From the NCBI GenBank assembly GCA_026394505.1, contig JAPKYC010000137.1:1-43313 (forward strand): a stretch of DNA of 43,313 bases, in the 5' to 3' direction. Shown here in pieces: positions 15,629 to 23,801 of the stretch. A program made the translations under genes and the position numbers. Every line of letters starts with the position of its first letter. Within the stretch, counting starts at the first letter, position 1. The notes beneath the pieces were generated by a model. The model made no database searches, was not told the origin of the DNA, and saw only the letters and a program-made list of their open reading frames with translations. This stretch comes from Methanothrix sp. Lineage in GTDB: Archaea; Halobacteriota; Methanosarcinia; Methanotrichales; Methanotrichaceae.

Positions 15629-16048
15629 ATGGATATGAACTCTATGATAAATAAAAAGAATGTGGCCATTGGTTTGGTCGTGGGATTGTTTCTGTCGATA
15701 GGTTGTGTCTTGAGCTATAACCCGTCTGGTGGGGTTTCAGACGATCTGTCTGGCAAGTGGGATATGGTGGCTAACACGAATTATAAATTCATCCTTGACC
15801 TGCAGCAAAGCGGGAACCAGATCACAGGCACCATGACCAGCAAAGATGCGGCTTCCGAGACTGTGGAGACCATCAGCGGCACTATATCCGGCGGAACAAT
15901 TCAGTTCAACCGAGAAGGTCCCGGCCAGGTCTACACCGGCAGTGTGTCCGGCTCGTGTATTACAGGCACCTTTAGCCAAAACGGCCAGGGTCAGTATCCC
16001 TGGAGCGCGAGCAGGGTGCAGGGGGTCGTGTTAACACCGTTGATTTAG
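15629..16048 (+). CDS. Secreted small beta-barrel-like protein, copy 1 of a local family
   Basis: 139 residues. The signal peptide (NKKNVAIGLVVGLFLSIGC) ends in a Cys that could be lipidated or cleaved. The mature part is one domain of about 95 residues with strict alternation: LSGKWDMVANTN, FILDLQQSGNQITGTM, ISGTISGGTIQFNRE, VYTGSVSGSCITGTF, QNGQGQYPWSAS. Strand-Gly-strand layout and the SGxW start suggest a lipocalin- or avidin-like barrel, but I cannot name the family. Two other copies follow on the same strand, with one decayed. ATG at 15629 is used; ATGs at 15635 and 15644 are alternatives. Confidence 0.75.
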   Translation: MDMNSMINKKNVAIGLVVGLFLSIGCVLSYNPSGGVSDDLSGKWDMVANTNYKFILDLQQSGNQITGTMTSKDAASETVETISGTISGGTIQFNREGPGQVYTGSVSGSCITGTFSQNGQGQYPWSASRVQGVVLTPLI

Positions 16049-16087
16049 AGGCAGGGATGGCCTACTTTTTCTAACCTTACAGCATCG

Positions 16088-16115
16088 AGGGGTCGAATGC
16101 CCCTTGAGCTTTTCT
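16088..16115 (+). terminator. Hairpin and T-rich tract after copy 1 of the secreted family
   Basis: AGGGG-TCGAATG-CCCCT followed by TGAGCTTTTCTTT. The same layout ends the second copy at 16792-16818, so the terminator was duplicated along with the gene. Confidence 0.5.
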
Positions 16116-16195
16116 TTACCAGGAAAGTTTGCGGAAAGCTGACCCTATATTATTGTTATCAGCTATCCAGCTATCCTGATCTGCCTTCTCCAAGT
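16100..16195 (+). repeat. Duplicated spacer, copy 1
   Basis: The segment from CCCCTTGAGCTTTTC through CCTGATCTGCCTTC recurs at 16803-16890 with small changes, including shared GGAAAGTTTGCGGAAA and TATCCTGATC. Spacer and gene evidently duplicated together, making a tandem array of gene-plus-spacer units. Confidence 0.65.
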
Positions 16196-16275
16196 CGTAT
16201 GTAGGGACATGTTTAATAATAAATAAACACATATACGATTGATACAAGCTTTTGAGGTAGGTCGAGGTGTTAGAT

Positions 16276-16809
16276 ATGTATATCAAAAAAAGATTTCTGG
16301 CTGGTATTGTACTGCTCATGCTTGCAATGAATACAGTTGATGCGATTCAGGGAAATCCATACTCAGATCCAAATCTCGCAAATCTTAAACCATCAGAACA
16401 TGAACCAGGATATTCTCTACCATATTACGACCTCACAGGTGAGTGGCAAGTGGAAAGCGATTCTGTAGGGGTAGATATACTCATAATAAAACAGTCGGGA
16501 AATACGATCGAAGGGACGATGTATGATTTTAATAGCACTAAACCCGTCGTTGATCCGATTGTTGGGACTATTTACGACAACCAAGTTGAATTCACTCGGA
16601 CACATCTTAATGAGTGGACTCGACGATATAGCGGCGTGATTTCGGTTATTTCCGGCTTTTTATCAATGCAAGGAACTGCTACTACTACAGGGGGGTATCC
16701 AAGCCAATATACCTGGACAGCACATGGGCCCCCTTTTAAGCCAAAAGGCTTGCCTGAAAACCTCCATCGTGTCGATGAGCCGGGAAGTCGCAGGGGCCTA
16801 GTCCCCTGA
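16276..16809 (+). CDS. Secreted small beta-barrel-like protein, copy 2
   Basis: 177 residues from ATG 16276, seven bases after GAGGTG; a GTG at 16267 is within that ribosome site and is less likely. The signal peptide is YIKKRFLAGIVLLMLAMNTV with DA before the cleavage site. The domain repeats the family pattern in diverged form: YDLTGEWQVESDS, VDILIIKQSGNTIEGTMYD, IVGTIYDNQVEFTRTH, YSGVISVISGFLSMQG, YPSQYTWTAHGP. The last codons run into the terminator hairpin, where the stop TGA lies. It is much more diverged than copies 1 and 3 are from each other. Confidence 0.7.
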   Translation: MYIKKRFLAGIVLLMLAMNTVDAIQGNPYSDPNLANLKPSEHEPGYSLPYYDLTGEWQVESDSVGVDILIIKQSGNTIEGTMYDFNSTKPVVDPIVGTIYDNQVEFTRTHLNEWTRRYSGVISVISGFLSMQGTATTTGGYPSQYTWTAHGPPFKPKGLPENLHRVDEPGSRRGLVP

Positions 16810-16818
16810 GCTTTTTTT
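16792..16818 (+). terminator. Terminator overlapping the end of copy 2
   Basis: AGGGG-CCTAGT-CCCCT, then GAGCTTTTTTTA. The stop codon of the gene is inside the 3' arm. Confidence 0.6.
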
Positions 16819-16890
16819 ACTAGGAAAGTTTGCGGAAACTGACCTATATTTTCGTTATCATCTCGCCATCTATCCTGATCAGGCCTTCCC
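16803..16890 (+). repeat. Duplicated spacer, copy 2
   Basis: Counterpart of 16100-16195. It carries CCCCTGAGCTTTTTTTACTA, then GGAAAGTTTGCGGAAACTGA and TATCCTGATCAGGCCTTCC, ahead of the promoter of copy 3. Confidence 0.65.
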
Positions 16891-16964
16891 TGTAAAACTC
16901 CATAATCGACTCTATTTTTCCCGAAAGCATCTATTTATAGTAATAGTCATTATTAATAATAGAA

Positions 16965-18230
16965 GTGCATTCTATGATCGATAAAGGGTATGTGACCATT
17001 GTTTTAGCCGTGGGGCTGCTTCTGTCGATGAATTGTGCCGTTAGTCAAACGGGGGGCTTAAATCTGTTTGAAGGCAACCCTGGCCGGTTGTCGAACGTGG
17101 CATCAAACTTTATAGACAGCATAGACTTAACCGGCGTCTGGAATTGCGATGATGACGGTATATATTATATTAGACAGCTAGGGAATAGCATCTGGTGGTA
17201 TGGTGAGAAAGATCCCAATACTCCGGAGTGGTCTAATGTGATGTATGGCACTATCGACGGCGACATCATCAATGGAAATTGGGCGGATGTACCCAAGGGC
17301 AGGGTCATGCAAAATGGGGTAATGGTAGTCAAAATAGAGTCCAACAATCGGTTGCGTGTCATCCAAAAAACAGGAGGATTCGCTGGATCGGTTTGGGGGC
17401 GAGGAGATAGGGGGAGCGATACTTACGATTCAGCCGATCTGTCCGGCAAATGGGATATGGTGGCTAATACGAATTATAACTTCATCCTGGACCTACAGCA
17501 AAGCGGGAACCAGATCACAGGCACCATGACCAGCACCAATATGGCCTCCAAGTCGGTGGAAACCATCAGCGGCACTATATCCGGCGAAACAATTCAGTTC
17601 ACCCGGGAAGGCGCAGAGGTGACGCAGGTCTACACCGGCAGTGTGTTCGGCTCGACTATAACCGGCAGATTTAACCAAGATGGCCAGGGTCAGTATCCCT
17701 GGAGCGCCAGCAAGATGCAGGGGTCCGGCCAGAACCCCCAAATCGCAATTGACCTCGGATTTGTCCAGGCAGATAAGACAATTGTTGATATCATCAATCA
17801 GGGTTCGGATCTTGTAGATGGAGGAGGGTGCAAAGGAACTCCACCAAAATGCGGCCAAGGCGAGAAGGCTATATGCGACGTGCAATGTAATTGTAATTGT
17901 GTAGCAGACCTCCTGGATCCTATCGAGGATGTTCATGTGCTGGCCTCTGACACAAAAGCCAAAATCATCTTTGTAGTTAATGGTTTCTATCCCGGGGATC
18001 AGATTACTGTTCATTTCGGCGAATCTGGAGCAAGTGTTGATCTGTTCACAATGACCAAGAGTGTTCCAGATAATATGGTCTTCCTCATGGGCGATCTAAG
18101 ACCTTACACCAAATATTGGTTTAAGATTTCAAGCAATAAAGGAGAACATTTTAGTGGAGCTTTTAGGACTCAACCGAACCTTCTGGGACTTCCTGGAGAC
18201 AACTACCTACCAGCATCATTGATCACTTGA
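16965..18230 (+). CDS. Secreted multidomain protein with two barrel-like domains and a Cys-rich/FN3-like C-terminus, copy 3
   Basis: 421 residues from GTG 16965 (ATG at 16974 also possible). A signal peptide (TIVLAVGLLLSMNCAVS) is followed by a diverged first domain (DLTGVWNCDDDGIYYIRQLG, then MYGTIDGDIINGNW). Then comes a second domain nearly identical to copy 1 (LSGKWDMVANTNYNFILDLQ). A Cys-rich linker (GGGCKGTPPKCGQGEKAICD, then VQCNCNCVADLL) leads to a beta-sandwich that resembles fibronectin type III (FVVNGFYPGDQITVHFGESG, then LRPYTKYWFKISSNKG). The promoter region has the same TATA and AT-rich box as copy 1. Probably an envelope or extracellular binding protein; the ligand is unknown. 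Confidence 0.75.
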   Translation: MHSMIDKGYVTIVLAVGLLLSMNCAVSQTGGLNLFEGNPGRLSNVASNFIDSIDLTGVWNCDDDGIYYIRQLGNSIWWYGEKDPNTPEWSNVMYGTIDGDIINGNWADVPKGRVMQNGVMVVKIESNNRLRVIQKTGGFAGSVWGRGDRGSDTYDSADLSGKWDMVANTNYNFILDLQQSGNQITGTMTSTNMASKSVETISGTISGETIQFTREGAEVTQVYTGSVFGSTITGRFNQDGQGQYPWSASKMQGSGQNPQIAIDLGFVQADKTIVDIINQGSDLVDGGGCKGTPPKCGQGEKAICDVQCNCNCVADLLDPIEDVHVLASDTKAKIIFVVNGFYPGDQITVHFGESGASVDLFTMTKSVPDNMVFLMGDLRPYTKYWFKISSNKGEHFSGAFRTQPNLLGLPGDNYLPASLIT

Positions 18231-18239
18231 AAGATACGA

Positions 18240-18640
18240 CTTGTATGTATGGCAGTAGGTCAAGGAAGAAACTAATGAATCTCTTTTTTGCTACTACAGG
18301 CATTCAAGCAAGCTGGCACCTCAAAATTTTTAGCAGCATTCGATAGATATGCTCTCTCTATCCTCTTGGAGAGCTGGCCGCAGAAGGCAGGATCAGGCGA
18401 TGTGGCGACAAGCCTTGGAGATAGGCTCTCCACATCTGGCGTAACCTCACTGGCTATACTGCGGAGGGGGAAAAATGCGACTTGACTGGCAGCGAACGAA
18501 AATCGTAAACTCATCACTCGGAAGTACAGGATATGCCTGCTAATGCTGCTCTGGCGAAGGTTAGAGGAGGGCTTGAAGCAGAAATAACGGACTGTCTGAG
18601 CAGACTTCATAAGGGAAGGGCGATCTTGGAGGGGATCTGA
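18240..18640 (+). other. Gene-poor stretch with possible coding scraps
   Basis: No gene with a promoter or ribosome site is visible. A short protein-like frame starts with MPANAALAKVRGGLEAEITD at 18533 and stops at 18640, directly at the joint with the barrel-domain remnant. Longer open frames on both strands here look like chance. I read this as debris. Confidence 0.35.
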
Positions 18641-18875
18641 CGCAGGTCTACACCGGCAGTTTGTCCGGCTCGACTATTACAGGCGGCTTTAACCAAAACG
18701 GCCAAGGTCAGAATCTAACCCGAGTATCTACGCCATTACGACTGATGGTAGATTACTATGGTACAAGCATCTCGGATTTGCCGATGGCAGCAATGCGTGG
18801 GAAAATAATGGATATTCCAGACAAGTTGGAACTGGCTGGCAAACCTACCTGCATATCTTTAACGGAGGTACCTAA
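18640..18875 (+). pseudogene. Remnant joining a barrel-domain end to a tachylectin-like propeller blade
   Basis: The first part (18640-18714) reads TQVYTGSLSGSTITGGFNQN, matching the end of the secreted-family domain. A different frame follows from about 18723: SIYAITTDGRLLWYKHLGFA, then WENNGYSRQVGTGWQTYLHI, then FNGGT and TAA at 18873. The latter is a blade of a tachylectin-2-type beta-propeller (repeats of IYAI...LxWYxH...G..W). Both parts are truncated fragments. A lost gene probably coupled the two domains, or two decayed genes were joined. Confidence 0.6.
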
Positions 18876-19118
18876 AAAAACCTCACTCCAGTGTTCTTGC
18901 CTCGACCAGGATCTCAAGCATGGGGATTCAGCATGAGACTGTGGGGGCATGTCATCACCAGAACTGCCACCAGCCCTTTTTTAATCTCCTTTTCTCCTGG
19001 CTTTAGTGATAGCTGGCTGATCGATCGGATGAGCTGTGCCCCATGGACCGAGATGCGATGCAATATCTTTCATGGCCTCCTTCCCCTTCCGCAATTTTGT
19101 TCTCCTCTCTAATCGATA

Positions 19119-19679
19119 TCAATCCACATTGGCGGATAAGCCTCTTCCTGCAATATTCTCCAGGATTCCTGCAACATCCGCCTGGTCCTTGGATACCGCC
19201 CACTGCCAGGTCCCAAAGCCGCCATGCTCATTGATCGCCCTGACCCACTCATCCAGATAGCTCCGCTTGGTCTTATCCTGTAGAGTATCTCTTCCTTTGA
19301 CTTCGAGAACAAGATTGATGCCATTGCTTAAGCGAATTATAAAATCAGGTCAATACTTCTTTATCACTCCTTGATAGAAATAAGCAATCTCAAAGCCGAG
19401 ATGATCATTTTTTACCCATGCTTCAACATGGGAATTCCTATCAAGCTCAAGAGATTCGGCCATTTCCCATGTGCTATCATAAACGCAGAAATTGGTATGG
19501 GACTTTTTGGTATATTCACAAGGCTTGCCCGTGTACCATGTTCTCATACCTCTCGTGGAGCGTATAGGCCGACCGCTATCGAAAATAGGCACAAGAGATT
19601 CTGCATTTTCATCGCTTATTGCATTTCTTACATGCTGGACTATCTTATTCATATTGAGGGTTATGTAGATCCTTCTCAT
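19119..19679 (-). pseudogene. C-terminal remnant of a helicase-nuclease restriction enzyme (type III Res-like)
   Basis: The minus strand reads INMNK-like NMNKIVQHVRNAI, then WYTGKPCEYTKKSHTNFCVY, WVKNDHLGFEIAYFYQG and VIKKY. It meets TGA where family members have Arg, and continues in frame with PDFIIRLSNGINLVLEVKG, DKTKRSYLDEWVRAINEHGG and a natural stop at 19119. PDF and LEVKG form the PD-(D/E)xK nuclease site of the BPTD_3080-like/type III restriction subunits. The helicase part is missing and the Arg-to-stop change kills what remains. No methyltransferase partner is nearby. Confidence 0.75.
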
Positions 19680-19761
19680 TAATTATGTCCGCAAGGTGAT
19701 GCACCAATAATTAAATCCCGATCGAAAGGTTTTTTATTCTCTAATTCCTTCCTCTGGGGGA

Positions 19762-20052
19762 ATGAGCGAGGGAACTAACGATACTGAGAAGAAGGGCTTT
19801 GCTAAGCAGAAGCTCGAACTCAAGAATAAGCTGGATCTTAAGAGCAAGCTGAATCTGGATAACGTGGATCTGGGCGTCACTATGCCTTCCACGAATGTAA
19901 ATGAGTACATGCGGGTTTTAAGGCTGGCCCGAAAGCCCAGTCGTGAGGAGTTCAATATGATCGCCAAGATCTCTATGGCCGGCATAGGCATCATCGGCAC
20001 CTTGGGCTTTGTCATATATGCGCTGCTCACCGAACTGCCCAAAGCCTTCTAA
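19762..20052 (+). CDS. secE: Preprotein translocase subunit SecE (Sec61 gamma)
   Basis: 96 residues. The C-terminal 55 are the conserved part: amphipathic NVNEYMRVLRLARKPSREEF on the cytoplasmic face, then one membrane helix, ISMAGIGIIGTLGFVIYALL, and a short TELPKAF end. SecE clamps the two halves of SecY in the protein-conducting channel. The first 40 residues are an unusual charged, repetitive lead (LELKNKLDLKSKLNLDNVDL), longer than in many archaeal SecE. In many archaea secE precedes nusG; here the next gene is convergent cfbD, so the usual neighbour is absent. Confidence 0.9.
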   Translation: MSEGTNDTEKKGFAKQKLELKNKLDLKSKLNLDNVDLGVTMPSTNVNEYMRVLRLARKPSREEFNMIAKISMAGIGIIGTLGFVIYALLTELPKAF

Positions 20053-20074
20053 AAAACTTTAAAAAATATCTTTT

Positions 20075-21175
20075 TTATCTCTCTTTAGCTTTGGCTTTAT
20101 TTAGCGCTCGCAATGTGGCTCCGAACTCCGATTCCACCAGAGTTTTCACGCCCATGGTCTTGGGATGCAAATCCAGCTCAACAGTGACATGCTGGTGGCC
20201 TAAATCGCGCAGAGGTTTGACCTGGCGCGGTCCATTGGTGATAGAGAATATCTCCATACCTTCCAGAGCTGATACCGGCAGGGCATGGGGCACTCCCGAG
20301 ATCACGGCAAAGTCGTAATGCTTTTTTGCGGCCAGCTTTTCCACAGCAACACCTGTCACCGGGTACTCGTCCAGTCCGCCGATGATCTGGAAATTCACCT
20401 TCCGCTCCATTAGATCGCGGGCGATATTGGATGCATCCCTTCTTACCTTAGGCAGTCCCACCTTGTCGTCCAAGTTGGCCAGGGTATCCACCTGATCGCC
20501 GGCAACCTCTGCCACGGCCGCGGTAATGTCGGCAAACATGTAGGCTGTCTCCTTCTTGGCATTGAGGATATTCAGGCCCTTCTTGCCTTGCCGGATGAGC
20601 TCTAGAAGCCGGGCGGCAGCCTCATATTTGAGATCTCCTCGCTCCGGAGCCAGGTACTCGCTGCTCGCAGCTCCGTAGAGCTTCTCTACAAGGGTAGCTT
20701 TCTCGAGCAGGCCCCTCTGCCGAAGAAGCTCTGCCTCATCTATGATTCCCTTGTCTCTTGCCGCCTCCAAAGCGAGGATCACGCCTTTGGTATTGTCTCT
20801 GTAGCCGGCATGAACCTCTACTTCCAGGACGGGTATATCCAGGTCGGCATTGAGGACGGCCTGATGCAGATCGTCACCGATGATCATGCTGCTGCAGGTC
20901 CCTGAGATCGCCATAAGTTTCGGATGGAACAATTCCCTGGCCTTCTTGAGCAGGGCGGTGAGCGGCTGCTGGCCTCCGAAGACGAATCCCGCTTCGTCCA
21001 GCGCTGTGGTGAGGACCCGCACTCCGTCCTCCTCTAAGAGACGGGCATGCTTGAAGCAGCATCCGCTTGGGCCGTGCAGTATGACCACCTCGGCACCAAG
21101 GTCGCGCAGAGTGTAAAGAGCTGCCACAATGGAGCTTGGTCTGGGATGAAGTATTGTTAAGTTATCGCTTGTCAT
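20075..21175 (-). CDS. cfbD: Ni-sirohydrochlorin a,c-diamide reductive cyclase subunit CfbD
   Basis: 366 residues, NifD/NifK-related. With the NifH-like CfbC, CfbD reduces Ni-sirohydrochlorin a,c-diamide to 15,17(3)-seco-F430-17(3)-acid in an ATP-dependent step of coenzyme F430 synthesis. Cluster-ligand cysteines sit in [17 protein letters not shown] and [17 protein letters not shown], as in the family. Other signatures are [17 protein letters not shown] at the start and [16 protein letters not shown] near the C-terminus. It is the last gene of the cfbA-cfbE-cfbD operon, five bases after cfbE. cfbC is not next to it and must lie elsewhere. Confidence 0.93.
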   Translation of the reverse strand: MTSDNLTILHPRPSSIVAALYTLRDLGAEVVILHGPSGCCFKHARLLEEDGVRVLTTALDEAGFVFGGQQPLTALLKKARELFHPKLMAISGTCSSMIIGDDLHQAVLNADLDIPVLEVEVHAGYRDNTKGVILALEAARDKGIIDEAELLRQRGLLEKATLVEKLYGAASSEYLAPERGDLKYEAAARLLELIRQGKKGLNILNAKKETAYMFADITAAVAEVAGDQVDTLANLDDKVGLPKVRRDASNIARDLMERKVNFQIIGGLDEYPVTGVAVEKLAAKKHYDFAVISGVPHALPVSALEGMEIFSITNGPRQVKPLRDLGHQHVTVELDLHPKTMGVKTLVESEFGATLRALNKAKAKER

Positions 21176-21180
21176 TTATA

Positions 21181-22419
21181 TCACCTAAAGCATTTTACAC
21201 AGGAAAGCAGCCTTTTCGGGCTGTCTTTCTGAGCCTTTTCCAGCCCTTGCTGCAGATTTTTGGCGGTAGCTGCCCCCAGTTCTTCTGCCAGGGGGACGAG
21301 TCTTTCTCCGACTATTATCAGCTTTGCCATCTCGTTTTTCCTTTGCCGAAGCAGGTCGGAGAGATCGGGGATGTTCATACCTTCACATACGGTTTCACTG
21401 TCCTCTCCCACCACTACGAACAGGTCACTGCCAGAGGCCCGGTCAAGCGCTCGCGCCACATCTTGAACTTTGAGTCCGGAGTTCGAATTGTCGAAGAAAG
21501 TCTGATTGGGCAGCCGCTTGATCTTCATGCGCCCGGAAAAACCGTCGAAACCGGTGAGGGCCTGGGCGATCTCGCTCCTCGGGATGCCGGCCTGGTCTGC
21601 GGCAGCCGCGGCTCCCGCGATTGCCGTCTCGTAGCCCATAAAGTCCAGATCTTGGCCCAAATCCAGATGCACCTCTTCTTTGGCAAAGATCAAACTATCC
21701 GGCCTGGCATAAACCCTTCCCCTTCCGGCAAAAGAAACATCCGGGGATAGCCGAGCATCGATGTTGGCCAGAAGCTTTGCTCCACTCTTGGCAAGGGTAA
21801 GCATCTGCAGCTTGGCAGTACTGGCCCACTTTGTGGCATTGGCGATGAGATAGTCTCCGGAAAGGCCGGTTATGATCCCATAATCGGCCCGGCCCGTGCC
21901 GCCCAAAGAGATCTCACAGACCAGGGCCATTGCCCCCTGGGCCTTTGCAACTTCTGTAGCATGGATCACATTTCCGGGTGTGATGGAAAGCCCCTTTTCC
22001 AGAAGGCAGGCTTTGCCGTCCTGCCAGATCTCCAGGCCGCGGGTGGTGTGGGATAAGACCTTCTTTTGCCGGGAGAGCATCAGGGCCAGCAAGAGGGTCG
22101 TGGAGGTCTTGCTGTACGTGCCCGTCACCTCGAAGATCTCCATGGTAGGATCTTCTCTCCTCCCTAGTAGTTCGCCCACCGCCTGATGGTGGGTGATTAT
22201 CTTCTTCTTGCTTTTTTTGGCCTGAGCTAGGGCCGGGTTGCCGGGTGCGAGGTGTACGGGGGCTACCACCAGGTTGAAGTCTGCCAGATTTGGGGTGTGG
22301 TGATATACTTCGATTGCTTCAGCCTGCAGGCCCGATTCGACCATCCTGCGAGCGATTATGGCTCCACCGTGGATGGTGTCGAGTACGGCTACCTTAGAGC
22401 CTCTTTCGCCCGCTTGCAT
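21181..22419 (-). CDS. cfbE: Coenzyme F430 synthase CfbE
   Basis: A Mur-ligase-like enzyme of about 412 residues that closes the last ring of coenzyme F430 with ATP. Family features: VLDTIHGGAIIARRM at the start, the Mur-type P-loop VTGTYSKTSTTLLLALML, VCEISLGGTGRADYGIITGL, FDGFSGRMKIK, DNSNSGLKVQDVARAL, and a C-terminal CVKCFR. ATG at 22419 is my choice; 22437 is also open and neither has a ribosome site. The start overlaps the end of cfbA by about 30 bases, consistent with coupled translation. Confidence 0.92.
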   Translation of the reverse strand: MQAGERGSKVAVLDTIHGGAIIARRMVESGLQAEAIEVYHHTPNLADFNLVVAPVHLAPGNPALAQAKKSKKKIITHHQAVGELLGRREDPTMEIFEVTGTYSKTSTTLLLALMLSRQKKVLSHTTRGLEIWQDGKACLLEKGLSITPGNVIHATEVAKAQGAMALVCEISLGGTGRADYGIITGLSGDYLIANATKWASTAKLQMLTLAKSGAKLLANIDARLSPDVSFAGRGRVYARPDSLIFAKEEVHLDLGQDLDFMGYETAIAGAAAAADQAGIPRSEIAQALTGFDGFSGRMKIKRLPNQTFFDNSNSGLKVQDVARALDRASGSDLFVVVGEDSETVCEGMNIPDLSDLLRQRKNEMAKLIIVGERLVPLAEELGAATAKNLQQGLEKAQKDSPKRLLSCVKCFR

Positions 22420-22781
22420 GCCAGTGTCGCAATGCATTCGTCCACGCCCAGGGGCTCGGCACAGATGACCTCTACCTCTTTGCCCCCTATCGTCAAAGTG
22501 CCTCTACGCTTTTGCGGATCTATGCCCATCTCCTGGGGGATGTCCTGGCGGGTATGAACCCCGTGGGCTAAAAAGAGGGGCAGAGCCACGATCTTCGATA
22601 CATTGGTTCCTGCAAAGCTATTCAGACCCTCCGGGATGTTGGGCTGGTTCATATTGAGATAAGCGGTCCTGACCGGTCCGGAGTGGTTTTTGCTGATCAT
22701 CTGGGCGAGCGATTCCACCAGTTCTTTATTGTAAGGCAGGCTGGAACCATGCCCGAGTATTAGTATGCCTACGTCCTTCAT
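22389..22781 (-). CDS. cfbA: Sirohydrochlorin nickelochelatase CfbA
   Basis: 130 residues, the short CbiX form. CfbA inserts Ni(II) into sirohydrochlorin, the first committed step of F430. Metal-binding histidines are in ILGHGSSLPYNKELV and in FLAHGVHTRQDIP; IVALPLFL precedes the second. ATG at 22781 begins MKDVGILILGHGSS, the normal family start. It heads the operon and is divergent from the S-layer-like gene; the roughly 115 bases between hold both promoters. cfbB (amidation) is absent from the window. Confidence 0.92.
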   Translation of the reverse strand: MKDVGILILGHGSSLPYNKELVESLAQMISKNHSGPVRTAYLNMNQPNIPEGLNSFAGTNVSKIVALPLFLAHGVHTRQDIPQEMGIDPQKRRGTLTIGGKEVEVICAEPLGVDECIATLACKRAKEALR

Positions 22782-22896
22782 GGAAACACCAGTATTACTT
22801 TTCGCACATCTCGTGTTAAGAGACGATAGATTCATAAGTACTAAATCCTTTCGAGGCTGGGCTACTTGCAAAGGCGCCGCCAGGGAGATGATAAGC

Positions 22897-23211
22897 ATGG
22901 CAAATGGATTATCTACATTCTCAGCTTGTATCCTATTTCTTACGATCTTGATTGATCCTGCCTTTTCCCAGGAGATCGTTCTCTCTATGCATGAGAATTA
23001 CACCATGGAAAATTGCACATTGCAGGTTGAGGATATAGATTCGCAGGCGGCAAAGGTCTGGGTGTTGATCCTGGCTGGGCGAGAGCCGTCTTTATCAATG
23101 GTTCTGGGAATAAATGATACATTAAGCTGCGGCAAGCGGACGCTGATGGTAATGAGATTTTACGCTGGTGAGATCGCCGATATTGTCTGCATAAAAAGTA
23201 TTTCAGGCTGA
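22897..23211 (+). CDS. Small secreted protein with one S-layer-type (DUF1608-like) segment
   Basis: About 104 residues from ATG 22897, nine bases after AGGGAG. The signal peptide is GLSTFSACILFLTILIDPAF-S. The mature part matches one lobe of the methanogen S-layer duplication domain: LSMHENYTMENCTLQVEDID, AAKVWVLILAGREPSLSMVL and MRFYAGEIADIVCIKSI. The three cysteines and short length set it apart from full S-layer proteins. It may be a minor envelope protein. Its stop overlaps the end of the convergent archaeoflavoprotein gene. Confidence 0.7.
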   Translation: MANGLSTFSACILFLTILIDPAFSQEIVLSMHENYTMENCTLQVEDIDSQAAKVWVLILAGREPSLSMVLGINDTLSCGKRTLMVMRFYAGEIADIVCIKSISG

Positions 23212-23784
23212 GAAATGCCGCTCGAAGATGCCTGCAATCTCAGGGGGCTTCTCGATGACGAAGACATCCTCCATCCGGCGCAGACTCTCGACATGCTGTG
23301 CATCCTCTTTTCTGATGCGTAGCCGCATCTCACTGCCGTCAGGGAGAATGGTGGCTATGATTCCGGGCTTATAGTCGCAGGGCATGATATATGTGGGAAC
23401 GAATGCCTTCTGGGACATGATGGCGGCGTTGGAGAGCAGTGAGTCTGCCAGGCCCAATGCGATCTTGGCCACGGTATTTGATGTCGCGGGTGCCAGCAGC
23501 AAAAACTCATAGCGCTTCACCTGCAACTGGCCGGCCAGGAAGGGAGAGTTAGCGTTGATCTCCACCCAGACCTTATCGAAGTGCTTCTCTAAGGTGTTGA
23601 ATAGCTTGTAGTACTTGATGACCTGCTCACCTGCCTTGGATACGAAGACGCGCACATCCACCACATCGTCGTACTGCTTCTGCAATTTTATCATGGCCTC
23701 GACCGTCTCCTCTATGCGGTCGCCGCTGCCTGTAATCCCCCAGGCAATCTTTCTCTTCGCGCCATCCTTTGCCATAATAATCAC
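23203..23784 (-). CDS. Archaeoflavoprotein AfpA family (FMN-binding flavoprotein)
   Basis: About 190 residues of the flavoprotein/decarboxylase fold. Family marks are KIAWGITGSGDRIEETVEAM, VWVEINANSPFLAGQLQVK, the flavin-site LLLAPATSNTVAKIALGLAD, and TYIMPCDYKPG. In Archaeoglobus the related AfpA lies beside an iron-sulfur flavoprotein gene and takes electrons from ferredoxin. The same pairing appears here: the Isf-like gene ends 17 bases upstream, on the same strand. Related proteins include the dihydromethanopterin reductase DmrX, so the acceptor is not certain. The start may be ATG 23784 or the ATG three codons later. Confidence 0.85.
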   Translation of the reverse strand: MIIMAKDGAKRKIAWGITGSGDRIEETVEAMIKLQKQYDDVVDVRVFVSKAGEQVIKYYKLFNTLEKHFDKVWVEINANSPFLAGQLQVKRYEFLLLAPATSNTVAKIALGLADSLLSNAAIMSQKAFVPTYIMPCDYKPGIIATILPDGSEMRLRIRKEDAQHVESLRRMEDVFVIEKPPEIAGIFERHFSA

Positions 23785-23801
23785 TTAGTCCCTGCAGTAA
23801 C

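Noticed and set aside
18272-18610. Open frame of about 112 codons on the minus strand
   Set aside because: Composition is not protein-like, no ribosome site or promoter is visible, and it overlaps debris of other genes.
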